Part shown: positions 8,006-16,903 of the stretch, piece after piece
How the letters are laid out: the number at the start of each line of letters is the position of its first letter
Position numbering within the stretch: position 1 is the first letter of the stretch
NCBI RefSeq assembly: GCF_039541915.1
Contig: NZ_BAABHD010000014.1
Coordinates: 89,264 to 153,263 of the forward strand
Origin: Nibrella saemangeumensis
GTDB lineage: Bacteria; Bacteroidota; Bacteroidia; Cytophagales; Spirosomataceae
Reading direction: 5' to 3'
Length of the DNA: 64,000 nt
Translations under genes and position numbers: made by a program
The notes under the pieces: generated by a model
Told to the model about the DNA's origin: nothing
Database searches by the model: none
The model's input: only the letters and a program-made list of their open reading frames with translations

Positions 8006-9502
8006 ATGAAAAAAGCGGTAACCATTCTTGGGTTGATTCTGCTGTTTACCGGGCCGGCCAACATGCTGGCCCAGGTGAACGGTTTTACGGCTGTGCAGGC
8101 CGAAGTTGATTTCGCCAAAAAACTGCGTCCCTGGGACGGGTTCGGGTTTAATTACGTTGAAACCGCCCAGACCATCAATTACGCCAGTGACCGGCAGGAG
8201 TACGGCGGTTTCAGCCTGTTGAAAGAGCCGGACCGCCAGAAAATTCTGGACATGGTCTTTGGCGAAGACGGCCTGAAAGTGGGGCTGCTGAAGATGTTCT
8301 ACGACCCGCACCACCAGTCGGCGGCCGGCAGCGATTTAGACCATGAGGCTTCAACCCAGTGGATTCGCTATTTCGCCCGCGAAGGGCTGAAACGCACCCG
8401 CAGCCGGGGTGCCGATTTGCAGATTATTACCACGCTGTACGGTCCACCGCCCTTTGTGACGCAGCAGAATACCATGCGCGGCCGCGACCTGAACCCGGCC
8501 ATGAAAGGGGCGCTGACCAACTACCTGGCCGATTGGGTAAAGTACCTGCGCGATAAGGAGAAACTGCCGGTACGGTACGTATCGCTGCACAACGAAGGCG
8601 AAGACTGGTCGCGCTGGGATGCCGAGGATAAAACCGGCAATATCGGCACCGGCCACGATTACAATATGTATTGGTCGCCGGCCCAGACCGCCGAGTTTGT
8701 CAAGCTCACCCGCGCTGCGCTGGACAAAGCCGGATTGAAAGAGGTAGGCGTAACCCCCGGCGAAAATACCAACTGGTACCGGTTCAGCAACTGGGGCTAT
8801 GCCTACGCGCTGGCCGACGACCCGGAAGCGCTCCGCAACCTCGGTCTGATTACCTCGCACGGCTTCTACGTGGGTTCCTACGGCCGCTGGTTCGGGGAGC
8901 ATACCAGCGCGGGCACCGACTACCTGCGGGAGCGTCGGCCGGAGTTGCACGCCTGGGTCACCTCGACCAGTTGGAGCCAGATGGACACGAAAAATGTGAA
9001 GGAGATGCACGGCAACATCTACACCGCCAAGGTAAACGGCATTATCCCCTGGGCCGGTATTCAGCGGCCGTCGCAGTGGGTGGGTGGCGACCCCAATCCG
9101 GGTTCGGCTTTTACGGTGCGCGAAGACGGCAGTTACGAGGTACGGCGGGGGTACTATTTTTATAAGCAACTGACCCGCGCCGGCCAGGCCGGCATGGCCG
9201 TGGCCCGGACCAGTTCCATGGATTCCGAGATGCCCATCATTGCTTTTGCCGCCAACGGTACCCGCCACCCCGATGCTTTTGTGGTGACCAATATGTCGGC
9301 GTACAATCGGAAGGTGGTGGTGTCCGTCAAAGGCACCAATGCCCGCCGGTTTGCCGCGTTCCGGACTACGGAGAAAGCAGACCGCTACCAGAACGTGGCC
9401 TACGAACAGTATCAGGGTATTGGGGACTACAACCTGACCAATGAGGGTACGCTGCTGTACGACGCGCCGGCGGGGTCCGTTACCACGTTTTTCGCTAAAT
9501 AG
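8006..9502 (+). CDS. Secreted glycoside-hydrolase-like protein (clan GH-A, GH30-like)
   Basis: A 498-residue protein with a signal peptide (about 1-22, ending MLAQ). The fold looks like a TIM barrel with a C-terminal beta domain: an early WDGFGFNYVET (43-53), then RYVSLHNEGEDW (190-201) with Glu197 at the acid/base position, SHGFY (284-288) and HAWVTSTSW (315-323). In GH30 and related enzymes the strand like HAWVTS carries the catalytic nucleophile Glu; here Ser320 occupies that place. The enzyme may use another residue, may act by a different mechanism, or may be a binding protein. It is the third gene of the operon, 34 bp after susD and 9 bp before the permease, so it should act on the glycan handled by that SusCD pair. 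The family assignment is from motifs only. Confidence 0.65.
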   Translation: MKKAVTILGLILLFTGPANMLAQVNGFTAVQAEVDFAKKLRPWDGFGFNYVETAQTINYASDRQEYGGFSLLKEPDRQKILDMVFGEDGLKVGLLKMFYDPHHQSAAGSDLDHEASTQWIRYFAREGLKRTRSRGADLQIITTLYGPPPFVTQQNTMRGRDLNPAMKGALTNYLADWVKYLRDKEKLPVRYVSLHNEGEDWSRWDAEDKTGNIGTGHDYNMYWSPAQTAEFVKLTRAALDKAGLKEVGVTPGENTNWYRFSNWGYAYALADDPEALRNLGLITSHGFYVGSYGRWFGEHTSAGTDYLRERRPELHAWVTSTSWSQMDTKNVKEMHGNIYTAKVNGIIPWAGIQRPSQWVGGDPNPGSAFTVREDGSYEVRRGYYFYKQLTRAGQAGMAVARTSSMDSEMPIIAFAANGTRHPDAFVVTNMSAYNRKVVVSVKGTNARRFAAFRTTEKADRYQNVAYEQYQGIGDYNLTNEGTLLYDAPAGSVTTFFAK

Positions 9503-9511
9503 CTACCGGGC

Positions 9512-10840
9512 ATGAACGCCTTACTGATTGTTGTTGCGGGCATTTTTCTGTTGCTGGGCCTGATGATCTGGCTGCGGCTGAACGCATTCATTGCCTTAAT
9601 CATCACCTCGCTGCTGGTGGGGATTGCCGAGGGAATGACGCCGGAAGCGGCTTTAAAGTCGGTACAGAACGGGGTGGGTAGTACGCTGGGCAGCATTGCG
9701 CTGATTCTGGCCTTCGGAGCCATGCTGGGCAAACTGGTCGAAGAAAGCGGAGCCGCTCAGCGCATCACCTACTGGCTCATCAAGCTATTCGGGCCGGGGC
9801 GGCTGCAGGGAGCCTTGCTGCTGACGGGTTTTGTGGTGGGCTTGCCCATGATTTACAATGCCGGGTTCCTGGTGCTGATTCCGCTGGTGTATAGCCTGAC
9901 GGCCGCTACCGGTCTGCCGCTGCTGTATATAGGTATTCCCATGTCGGCGTCCCTGTCGGTGGCGCACGGGTTGCTGCCGCCCCATCCGGCACCGACTTCC
10001 GTAGCCGCGCTGTACAAGGCGGATGTGAACCTGACGCTGCTGTACGGCCTTGCCGTCGCCATACCCGCTATTGCGCTGGCCGGGCTGTGGTTTGCCCGCT
10101 GGTTTAAGGGCTCCAACGCGCAGATACCGGCGCATCTGTTTACCTATCGGCCGAAGCCGGAGCATGAACTGCCCGGCATCGGCGTCAGCCTGATTACTAC
10201 TCTGCTGCCGGTGGTGCTGATGATAGTGTCGGCCTTGCTGAGCGTGTTTTTTGCGCCGGAGTCTCCGTTCGTCAAAGCCGCCCATTTTTTAGGCGACCCC
10301 ACCATTGCGCTGGGACTGGCGGTGCTGCTGAGTTGCTGGCTGTTGGGCGTCCGGCGGGGGAAAACCATGGGGCAACTGATGGAACTGGCCGGAACGGGCG
10401 TGAGCAGCATAGCCATGGTGCTGATGATTATCGGCGGGGGCGGGGCCTTTAAGCAAGTGCTGCTCGACAGTGGCGTAGGTGAGACCATCGCCCAACTGAG
10501 CGGCAGGCTGGCACTTTCTCCGCTGGTGCTGGCCTGGACGGTAGCGGCTCTGCTGCGGCTGGCGCTGGGCTCGGCTACGGTAGCCGCCATTACGTCGGCG
10601 GGTATCGTGCTGCCCATCGTCGGGATGCACGCCGGCGGAGCCGTGCCGCCCGAACTGCTCGTGCTGGCCTCCGGGGCGGGCAGCCTGATGTTCTCGCACG
10701 TCAACGACATCGGTTTCTGGATGTTCAAGGAGTATTTCAACCTCAGCCTGCGCCAGACCTTTTTGTCCTGGACCGTGATGGAAACCATTGTGGCCGTGGT
10801 CGGGCTGGCGGGGTGCTGGGGCTTAACGTATGTGGTGTGA
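9512..10840 (+). CDS. GntP-family gluconate/sugar-acid permease
   Basis: A 442-residue inner-membrane protein with about 12-13 hydrophobic segments from end to end. The motifs GLPMIYNAGFLVLIPLVYSL and HGLLPPHPAPTSVAALYKAD are typical of the GntP family (gluconate:H+ symporters and relatives). The C-terminal ASGAGSLMFSHVNDIGFWMFKEYF is also a GntP hallmark. It would take a sugar acid or a related organic acid across the inner membrane. It lies 9 bp after the glycoside-hydrolase-like gene and 1 bp before the next ORF, so translation is probably coupled. Its presence suggests that the glycan imported by the upstream SusCD contains or yields an acidic sugar (inference). Confidence 0.92.
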   Translation: MNALLIVVAGIFLLLGLMIWLRLNAFIALIITSLLVGIAEGMTPEAALKSVQNGVGSTLGSIALILAFGAMLGKLVEESGAAQRITYWLIKLFGPGRLQGALLLTGFVVGLPMIYNAGFLVLIPLVYSLTAATGLPLLYIGIPMSASLSVAHGLLPPHPAPTSVAALYKADVNLTLLYGLAVAIPAIALAGLWFARWFKGSNAQIPAHLFTYRPKPEHELPGIGVSLITTLLPVVLMIVSALLSVFFAPESPFVKAAHFLGDPTIALGLAVLLSCWLLGVRRGKTMGQLMELAGTGVSSIAMVLMIIGGGGAFKQVLLDSGVGETIAQLSGRLALSPLVLAWTVAALLRLALGSATVAAITSAGIVLPIVGMHAGGAVPPELLVLASGAGSLMFSHVNDIGFWMFKEYFNLSLRQTFLSWTVMETIVAVVGLAGCWGLTYVV

Positions 10841-10841
10841 T

Positions 10842-11792
10842 ATGAGACAATTCTTCATGGTCCTGTTGCTTTGGGCACTGGGCTGTCCGTTGGTCCAGGG
10901 GCAGAAGCGGGTGCTGTACATCAACTCCTACCACGAAGGCTACGGTGCCAGCGATTCGGTGATGGCCGGCATCCGGCAGACGCTGGCCCAGGCCGGCGGC
11001 ATCGACCTGGAGGTGGTGTTTATGGATACCAAGCGCCATCCCGAACAGATGCAAACCAACGCCCGGCATATAGCGGAACTATTGAAACGCTGGCAGCCGG
11101 ACCTGGTGCTGGCTTCCGACGACGATGCCGTGCGGGAAGTAGTGGTGCCGTATCTGAAAAACACGGCTATACCAGTGGTCTTCTGTGGCGTCAACTGGTC
11201 GGCGGACGCGTACGGCCTGCCGGTGGCCAACGTAACCGGGATGCTGGAAGTGGTGCCGATTCGCGAGACGCTGGAAACCATGAAACGCTACTATCCCACC
11301 GCCAAACGGCTGGTTATCTTATCGGAGAACAGCCCCGCCGAACAGAAAAACAAACAGGGGCTGGACACGATGTACCGTGCGCTGGGCTTTGAGCCGGTGT
11401 ACGCATTCGTAGATGACTTCGCTACCTGGAAAATAGGCTTTCGGGAAGCGAACCAGACCGCCGACCTGATATACCTGCCCACCAACGGCGGCATCCGGGG
11501 CTGGCAAAACGAGGAAGCCAAAGCGTTTGTTGCCCGAAACCTGCGTCGGCCGGTGGTGGCCTGCGATGACTTTATGATGCCTTTTGCGGTGTACGGGCAG
11601 ACCAAAGTAGCCCGCGAGCAGGGCGACTGGGCCGCTCAGACCGCTTTGCAACTACTACGGGGAGGCAGACCGGCCGATTCTCCGGTGACCCGCAACCGCC
11701 GGTCGGTCTGCTGGTTTAACCCGGCGCTGGCGCACCTGATTCAGTTTAAACCCGATACCGAACTCTTACACGCTTGCCGATTTGTACCATGA
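10842..11792 (+). CDS. Periplasmic ABC-type substrate-binding protein without a transporter
   Basis: A 316-residue protein of the ABC_sub_bind (PF04392-like) type. A signal peptide ends near VQGQ (about 1-21). The mature part starts RVLYINSYHEGYGASD and contains WQPDLVLASDDDAV, AIPVVFCGVNW and a conserved NVTGMLEVVP, which fit the two-lobe binding fold. I chose the ATG at 10842, one base after the permease stop; the upstream in-frame ATG at 10830 lies inside the permease gene. The stop overlaps the next start as ATGA. No ABC permease or ATPase is nearby, so it may be a receptor for a sensor, or may present substrate to the GntP permease or the amidohydrolase pathway (inference). Confidence 0.75.
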   Translation: MRQFFMVLLLWALGCPLVQGQKRVLYINSYHEGYGASDSVMAGIRQTLAQAGGIDLEVVFMDTKRHPEQMQTNARHIAELLKRWQPDLVLASDDDAVREVVVPYLKNTAIPVVFCGVNWSADAYGLPVANVTGMLEVVPIRETLETMKRYYPTAKRLVILSENSPAEQKNKQGLDTMYRALGFEPVYAFVDDFATWKIGFREANQTADLIYLPTNGGIRGWQNEEAKAFVARNLRRPVVACDDFMMPFAVYGQTKVAREQGDWAAQTALQLLRGGRPADSPVTRNRRSVCWFNPALAHLIQFKPDTELLHACRFVP

Positions 11793-12607
11793 TTATCGAC
11801 GCAGATACCCATATTTCGCCCCGGCCGACGGGCGGCAACAGCATCACCATCGACGAACTGCTCCGGCGCATGGACCGGGCCGGTGTCGACAAAGCCCTGA
11901 CCTGGATTCAGCCGCCCTACTGGCGACTAACCGAGGAGTCGAACCGCTACGTGTACCAGGCCACCCGAGACCATCCCGACCGCATTCTGGGTTTCGGCTG
12001 GGCCGACCCCAACTGCGGACTACAGTACGCCCTGGATGAGGCCAAGCGGTGTGTCGAGGAGTACGGCTTCTACGGAGTCAAGATGAACGGAGCGCAGAAC
12101 GAGTTCTGCATCGACGACCCGAAGCTGGCCATACCCGTGATTGAATACATGGCGACTACCGGCAAAATGATGGCGTTCCACATCGGGGGCGATTCGCCGG
12201 AAAATACCCATCCGTTCCGGCTGGCCAGGATTGCGCGGCTGTTTCCGGAGATGCCCATCTTTAACGTTCACATGGGCGGGGCTCACTTTCATGATTTTGG
12301 GAATGCCGCCATTGAGTTTGCGCTGGAGTGCCCCAACATCACCATCATCGGCAGCGTCATCCGGTGCCAGCCGTTGCTTAAAGCCATCAAAACGCTGGGA
12401 GCCGGCCGGGTATGCTTCGGCAGCGACACTCCGTTTGAACTGATGCACGTGGAAGTAGCCAAATACCATGCCCTGCTGGACGGTGAGGTGACGCCGGCAG
12501 AAAAAGCCCTGATTATGGGTGGCAATGTACAGCGCCTGTTTGGCCTGGCTACCGCACCGGTCCCGGCAAACGGCCGGCTGGTAGCCGAGAACGAAAATCT
12601 CTTATAA
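11789..12607 (+). CDS. Amidohydrolase-family (amidohydrolase 2) metal-dependent hydrolase
   Basis: A 272-residue TIM-barrel hydrolase of the PF04909 type. The N-terminal metal motif is IDADTHISP, where the first His of the usual DxHxH is Asp, a known variant in this group. Further ligands are likely in AFHIGGDSP, NVHMGGAH and CFGSDTPF (catalytic or metal Asp). The family includes lactonases and decarboxylases of carboxylated substrates, which fits with the sugar-acid permease two genes upstream. The ATG at 11789 overlaps the upstream stop by ATGA; an in-frame ATG at 11774 lies inside the previous gene and is less likely. No signal peptide, so cytoplasmic. It is the last gene of the LacI-linked operon, with a hairpin about 100 bp downstream. 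Confidence 0.85.
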   Translation: MIIDADTHISPRPTGGNSITIDELLRRMDRAGVDKALTWIQPPYWRLTEESNRYVYQATRDHPDRILGFGWADPNCGLQYALDEAKRCVEEYGFYGVKMNGAQNEFCIDDPKLAIPVIEYMATTGKMMAFHIGGDSPENTHPFRLARIARLFPEMPIFNVHMGGAHFHDFGNAAIEFALECPNITIIGSVIRCQPLLKAIKTLGAGRVCFGSDTPFELMHVEVAKYHALLDGEVTPAEKALIMGGNVQRLFGLATAPVPANGRLVAENENLL

Positions 12608-12704
12608 CCGCTCCCCAAGCAACCGGCAAAACAGGGCTGCTCCCTGACAGCAAGGACACAAACCAGCTTATTCGTATTCCGTAGGTACTATCTATCCGTA
12701 CGCT

Positions 12705-12734
12705 GCCTTGCCGGAGGTAAACGCCCGGCAAGGC
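12705..12734 (+). terminator. Hairpin after the sugar operon
   Basis: Arms GCCTTGCCGG (12705-12714) and CCGGCAAGGC (12725-12734) pair perfectly with a 10-nt loop and are followed by GGTTGTATTA. It lies about 100 bp after the amidohydrolase stop and before the next gene's promoter candidate, which fits a transcription end point. There is no strong T-run. Confidence 0.5.
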
Positions 12735-12752
12735 GGTTGTATTACAAGTGGT

Positions 12753-12787
12753 TTTGTGCAAAATAAACCAATAATTGGCTAACTTTA
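12753..12787 (+). promoter_or_regulatory. Bacteroidota-type promoter candidate
   Basis: TTTG at 12753-12756 and TAACTTTA at 12780-12787 match the Bacteroidota -33 TTTG and -7 TAnnTTTG elements with one mismatch in the latter. The 23-bp spacing is at the long end of the known range. It lies 28 bp before the ATG at 12816, consistent with a separate transcript for the cytochrome protein gene. Confidence 0.4.
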
Positions 12788-12815
12788 AAGGCAGTCCATT
12801 CCTAATCCCTGCTTT

Positions 12816-15800
12816 ATGGTTTCTTTGAAGGTATGCTCCATCCCCCTGTTGCTGACTGGTCTGGTAAGCACCCTGCTGGTAACGTCCTCTTCCCGCTCGG
12901 TTCATACAGCCCAGCCGACCCTGCCCATAAAAGTGCCGGATGGCTACACGGTCGAAGTAGCCGCCGGCCCGGGTCTGGTCGATTACCCGATGTTCGCGAC
13001 GGTGGATGAGACCGGACGTATGTTCGTCTATGAATCGACGGGCCATGTGTACAAGAAGACGCAGGATGCGTTTGATAATCCGCAGTTCCGCATCAAACTG
13101 CTGACCGATACCAACGGCGATGGCGTGTACGACAAAAGCACCATCTACGCCGACAACGTACGCTTCCCGCAGGGCGGTGTTTTCTATAAGGGTAGCCTGT
13201 ATGCTTCGTCGGCCCCCGACCTGCTCAAGTTTACCGACACCGATAACGACGGCGTAGCCGACAAACAGGAGGTGCTGCTGACCGGCTGGGCGCTGAACGT
13301 CAACGCTAACAGCCTGATCGGGCCGTTTATGGGGCCAGATGGCTGGCTGTACATGACCGGGGCCCTGGTTGGTTTTGATGTTACCACCAAAGAAGGTACC
13401 CGGCTGAAGGGAGAGACGGCCCGCATCTGGCGGGTACGTCCGGACGGCTCGGGGCTGGAGTGGATTTCGGCCGGGGGGATGAACAATCCGGTAGAGCTAA
13501 CCTTTACGGAATCCGGCGAACCCATCGGCACCGAAACGTACTTCACTGACCCGGTAGCCGGGCAGCGCGATGCGCTGGTGTACTGGACAGAAGGGGGCGT
13601 GTACCCCAAACCCAATAAGAAAACCGACCGCGACAGCCTGATACGCACCGGCGACCTGATGCCGGTGGTTACTAAATTCTCGCGGGTGGCTCCGTCGGGT
13701 ATCGGGCGGTATCGGCACACGGCCCTGGGGGGCGATTTTAAGGATAACCTGTTCAGCGCCCAGTTTAACACGCACCGGATTCTGCGGCATAAGCTAATTC
13801 GGGAGGGGGCTTCATTCCGGACGGAAGACCAGGTGTTTTTTTCAGTGGACAGCGAAGATTCTCACCCGACTGATGTGCTGGAGGATGCCGACGGCAGTCT
13901 GCTGGTGGTGGAAACCGGCGGTTGGTTTATCCAGGGCTGTCCGCTCTCGCAGGTGTCAAAGCCGGAGCTGAAGGGGAGTATTTACCGGGTACGTCGGAAA
14001 GACGCTCCAAAGGTTGCCGACCCGTATGGGAATCAGGTTAACTGGGCTATACTGGAACCGGCTAAAGCCGGTGGCTACCTGGCGGATGCCCGGCCGTTTG
14101 TGACGGACCGGGCGGTGCAGCGGCTGGTGGATCTGGGACCGGCTGCGGTGGCAACGCTTACCGATTTGCTGCGCCGGTCACCCTCGGCCGATGCCCGTAC
14201 ACGGGCGGTGTTTGCGCTGTACCGGATTGGTACGGCTCCCGCGCTGGCTGCGGTGCGTTCGGCGCTGAATGATGCAAACGTGGAGGTCCGGGTGGCGGCT
14301 GCGCGGGCGGTGGGACTGGCCCACGATGCGCAGGCAGTGGGAAGGCTCCGCACAATGATTGGCAGTGACCAGCCGGCGGCTCGTCGGCAGGCCGCTACGG
14401 CGCTGGGGCAGATTGGCGATACGCAATCCATTCCGGCCCTGCTGGCCGCTGCCGGGAAGACGGACGACCGATTCGTGCGCCATGCCCTTATATACTCAAT
14501 GATTACGATGAATCAGCCCCAGCCGGTAGCGCAGGCGCTGACGAATGCATCCCCGAAGGTACGCGTAGCGGCCCTGATTGCGCTGGACCAGATGCCGGCG
14601 TCTACGCTGCAGGCGTCCCAACTGACTCCCTTTCTGACGGGGATCGACAAAAATCTGCAACGGACGGCCCTTTGGGTAGCGTCGCGGCATCCGGGCTGGG
14701 CCGGAGATATGGCGGCTTTTCTGCGTAGCCGCTTCAAAGGCGCTCCGCTGACGGCCGACGAAGAACAGCTTTTCGGTGAGGTACTGGTATCGTTCAGCGG
14801 GAATGCCGATATGCATCGGTTTATGGTGGAGCAGACGCAGGGGGCTTCCAAAGAGCGCAAACTGTTCCTGCTGTCCGCCATGGCCCGCTATAGCGGTGAG
14901 AAACTACCCCCGGCCTGGGTGGAGCAGCTTGGCCGTGAACTCGTCTCAGCCGGTGACCCACCCGTGCAGGCCCGCGCCCTCGAACTGGTTGGCCTGCGCA
15001 ATATTACGTCATTGAGTGAGCCGCTCCGGCAGGTAGCGAATGATAACCAGAATGCGGCCCCGCTGCGGATTGGGGCCATTGGCGCCCTGCTGAAGACGCA
15101 ACCAGCGTTCTCTGAACCAGACTTTGCCTACCTGTATCAACAGTTATCGACTGGCCATGATGCGCCAACACGACAGCAGGCGGCTACGGTACTGGCGCAG
15201 GGAAAATTGTCAGAACCGCAGTTGCTCAAACTGGCCGAAGAATACCTGCCTAAGGCCGATGCGTTTATCCTGCCCCGGCTGGTGCCGCTATTCCGGGGCG
15301 GCCACTCGGCACCCATCGGGAATGCGTTAGCCGCTACACTCGCTAAATCGGCCAGTCTGGATAGCTTTTCGGAGGAAAACCTGAAAGCCGTGTTCGCGCA
15401 GTACCCGGCTGAGGTTCGTCCGGCCGTCGACCAGTTGATGACCAAACTGCATCAGGTGCAGGGCGAGCGGCTGACCCGGCTCCAGGCGATGGAACGCCAG
15501 ATTGCCAAAGGCAACCTCGACCGGGGCCGTTCGCTATTCTTCGGAAAAGCCACGTGCTATACCTGCCACAAACTGGGTAGTGAAGGCGGGAAGCTCGGCC
15601 CCGACCTGACATCCATCCAGCGCGACCGCTCGGCCCACGACCTGCTGGAGGCCATTGTCTACCCCAGCGTCACCTTTGTGCGGGAGTACGAAACGTACCG
15701 CGTCAAAACCAAAACCGGGGAGTACGTCGGTATCATTCAGGAGCAGTCGCCGGCCATGGTGGTGCTGGGTACGTCGCCCCAAACGGCGGTCCGGCTGCCC

Positions 15801-15953
15801 CGTGCGGAGATTGTGTCGATGGAACTCCAGAATACCTCGTTGATGCCGCAGGGCCTGGATCAATTGCTCACGGCCCAGGAAATGGCCGACCTGATGGCGT
15901 TTCTGCTCGCCCAGGACCAGGACCCCAAAACCGATCAGGTTCTGTTGCGATAA
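12816..15953 (+). CDS. Secreted propeller-HEAT-cytochrome c protein (PVC-type heme-binding)
   Basis: A 1045-residue exported protein with three parts. After a signal-peptide-like start (about 1-32), residues 40-390 form a glucose/sorbosone-dehydrogenase-like beta propeller (DGYTVEVAAGPGLVDYPMF, LTDTNGDGVYDKS, GPDGWLYMTGALVG). HEAT-like helical repeats fill about 420-860 (DARTRAVFALYRIGTAPAL, QAARRQAATALGQIGDTQSI-like units). A single cytochrome c domain carries CYTCH at 914-918, with a following KLGPDLT. Proteins of this layout are annotated as PVC-type heme-binding or 'membrane-bound dehydrogenase' proteins and are thought to oxidise sugars in the periplasm; a substrate is not known. The following isomerase gene starts 31 bp later and should be co-transcribed. 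Confidence 0.88.
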   Translation: MVSLKVCSIPLLLTGLVSTLLVTSSSRSVHTAQPTLPIKVPDGYTVEVAAGPGLVDYPMFATVDETGRMFVYESTGHVYKKTQDAFDNPQFRIKLLTDTNGDGVYDKSTIYADNVRFPQGGVFYKGSLYASSAPDLLKFTDTDNDGVADKQEVLLTGWALNVNANSLIGPFMGPDGWLYMTGALVGFDVTTKEGTRLKGETARIWRVRPDGSGLEWISAGGMNNPVELTFTESGEPIGTETYFTDPVAGQRDALVYWTEGGVYPKPNKKTDRDSLIRTGDLMPVVTKFSRVAPSGIGRYRHTALGGDFKDNLFSAQFNTHRILRHKLIREGASFRTEDQVFFSVDSEDSHPTDVLEDADGSLLVVETGGWFIQGCPLSQVSKPELKGSIYRVRRKDAPKVADPYGNQVNWAILEPAKAGGYLADARPFVTDRAVQRLVDLGPAAVATLTDLLRRSPSADARTRAVFALYRIGTAPALAAVRSALNDANVEVRVAAARAVGLAHDAQAVGRLRTMIGSDQPAARRQAATALGQIGDTQSIPALLAAAGKTDDRFVRHALIYSMITMNQPQPVAQALTNASPKVRVAALIALDQMPASTLQASQLTPFLTGIDKNLQRTALWVASRHPGWAGDMAAFLRSRFKGAPLTADEEQLFGEVLVSFSGNADMHRFMVEQTQGASKERKLFLLSAMARYSGEKLPPAWVEQLGRELVSAGDPPVQARALELVGLRNITSLSEPLRQVANDNQNAAPLRIGAIGALLKTQPAFSEPDFAYLYQQLSTGHDAPTRQQAATVLAQGKLSEPQLLKLAEEYLPKADAFILPRLVPLFRGGHSAPIGNALAATLAKSASLDSFSEENLKAVFAQYPAEVRPAVDQLMTKLHQVQGERLTRLQAMERQIAKGNLDRGRSLFFGKATCYTCHKLGSEGGKLGPDLTSIQRDRSAHDLLEAIVYPSVTFVREYETYRVKTKTGEYVGIIQEQSPAMVVLGTSPQTAVRLPRAEIVSMELQNTSLMPQGLDQLLTAQEMADLMAFLLAQDQDPKTDQVLLR

Positions 15954-15984
15954 GCGTCTCTCAAAACCTAAACCCCCATCGCGT

Positions 15985-16896
15985 ATGGAACGCCGTCTCT
16001 TTTTGAAACACAGCCTGTTTTCCGGAGCTGCCGTGCTGCCAGTCCTGGCCGTTACCGCTTCCGCCAGGGCTGAAGATCATACCCCATTTAAAACCAAATT
16101 TTCGCCCGAGTTTGGCATTTTCAGCGCGTTGGCCGGTACCGATCCGGTGGAGCAGATCAAGTGGGGCCACGACCAGGGATTCCGGGCGTGGGAAAATACC
16201 ATGCTCAAAAACCGGCCGGTCGCCGAGCAGGAGCGCATCAGCAAAGCCGTTCAGCAACTCGGCATGGAGTTTGGGCAGTTTGTCGGTACGCTGACCTTCA
16301 AGGATGTGACCTTCGCCGGCCGCGACGCCGGTCAGCGCGACAAAGTGCTGGCCGATGTGCGGGCCTCGGTAGAGATTGCCAAACGGATGAACACAAAGTT
16401 CGTTCACAACGTGCTGGGCATGGCCGACCCGAAACTTCCCTGGGATTTCCAGATGGCCAACGCCATCGACCTGCTGAAGCGCATCGCCGATATCTACGAA
16501 CCCCACGGGCTGGTGATGGTCATGGAATCCATGAATCACAAGATTGACCATCCCGGTATGTTCCTGCATACCATCCCGCAGGCCTACGCCTTAGCCAAAG
16601 CCGTGGGGCGGCCCAGCGTAAAGGTCCTGTTTGATTTCTACCACGTCCAGATTCAGGAAGGTAACGTGCTGCCGACGCTGGACTATGCCTGGGACGAAAT
16701 CGCCTATATCCAGGTGGGTGATACCCCCGGCCGGAAAGAACCAACCTCCGGCGAAATCAACTACCCAAACGTACTACAACACCTCTACAACAAAGGCTAT
16801 CGGGGCTTTGTCGGCCTGGAACACGGTATCAGCAAACCCGGCAAGGAGGGTACGCTGGCCGCCCTGCAGGCCTACCGGGCTATCGATATCAGATGA
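15985..16896 (+). CDS. Tat-exported hydroxypyruvate isomerase-like TIM-barrel protein
   Basis: A 303-residue sugar-phosphate isomerase/epimerase-type (AP endonuclease 2) barrel. The start ERRLFLKHSLFSGAAVLPV is a twin-arginine signal, so it is exported folded, probably with its metal. Motifs match hydroxypyruvate isomerases: VMVMESMNHKIDHPG, LFDFYHVQIQEG, YIQVGDTPGRKEPTSGEINY and GLEHG, which include the metal-binding Glu, Asp, His and Glu residues. The periplasmic location is unlike the cytoplasmic Hyi enzyme, so the substrate is probably a different keto sugar. It sits after the heme protein and ends 7 bp before the convergent sulfatase stop. Confidence 0.82.
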   Translation: MERRLFLKHSLFSGAAVLPVLAVTASARAEDHTPFKTKFSPEFGIFSALAGTDPVEQIKWGHDQGFRAWENTMLKNRPVAEQERISKAVQQLGMEFGQFVGTLTFKDVTFAGRDAGQRDKVLADVRASVEIAKRMNTKFVHNVLGMADPKLPWDFQMANAIDLLKRIADIYEPHGLVMVMESMNHKIDHPGMFLHTIPQAYALAKAVGRPSVKVLFDFYHVQIQEGNVLPTLDYAWDEIAYIQVGDTPGRKEPTSGEINYPNVLQHLYNKGYRGFVGLEHGISKPGKEGTLAALQAYRAIDIR

Positions 16897-16903
16897 ATCG
16901 AAT

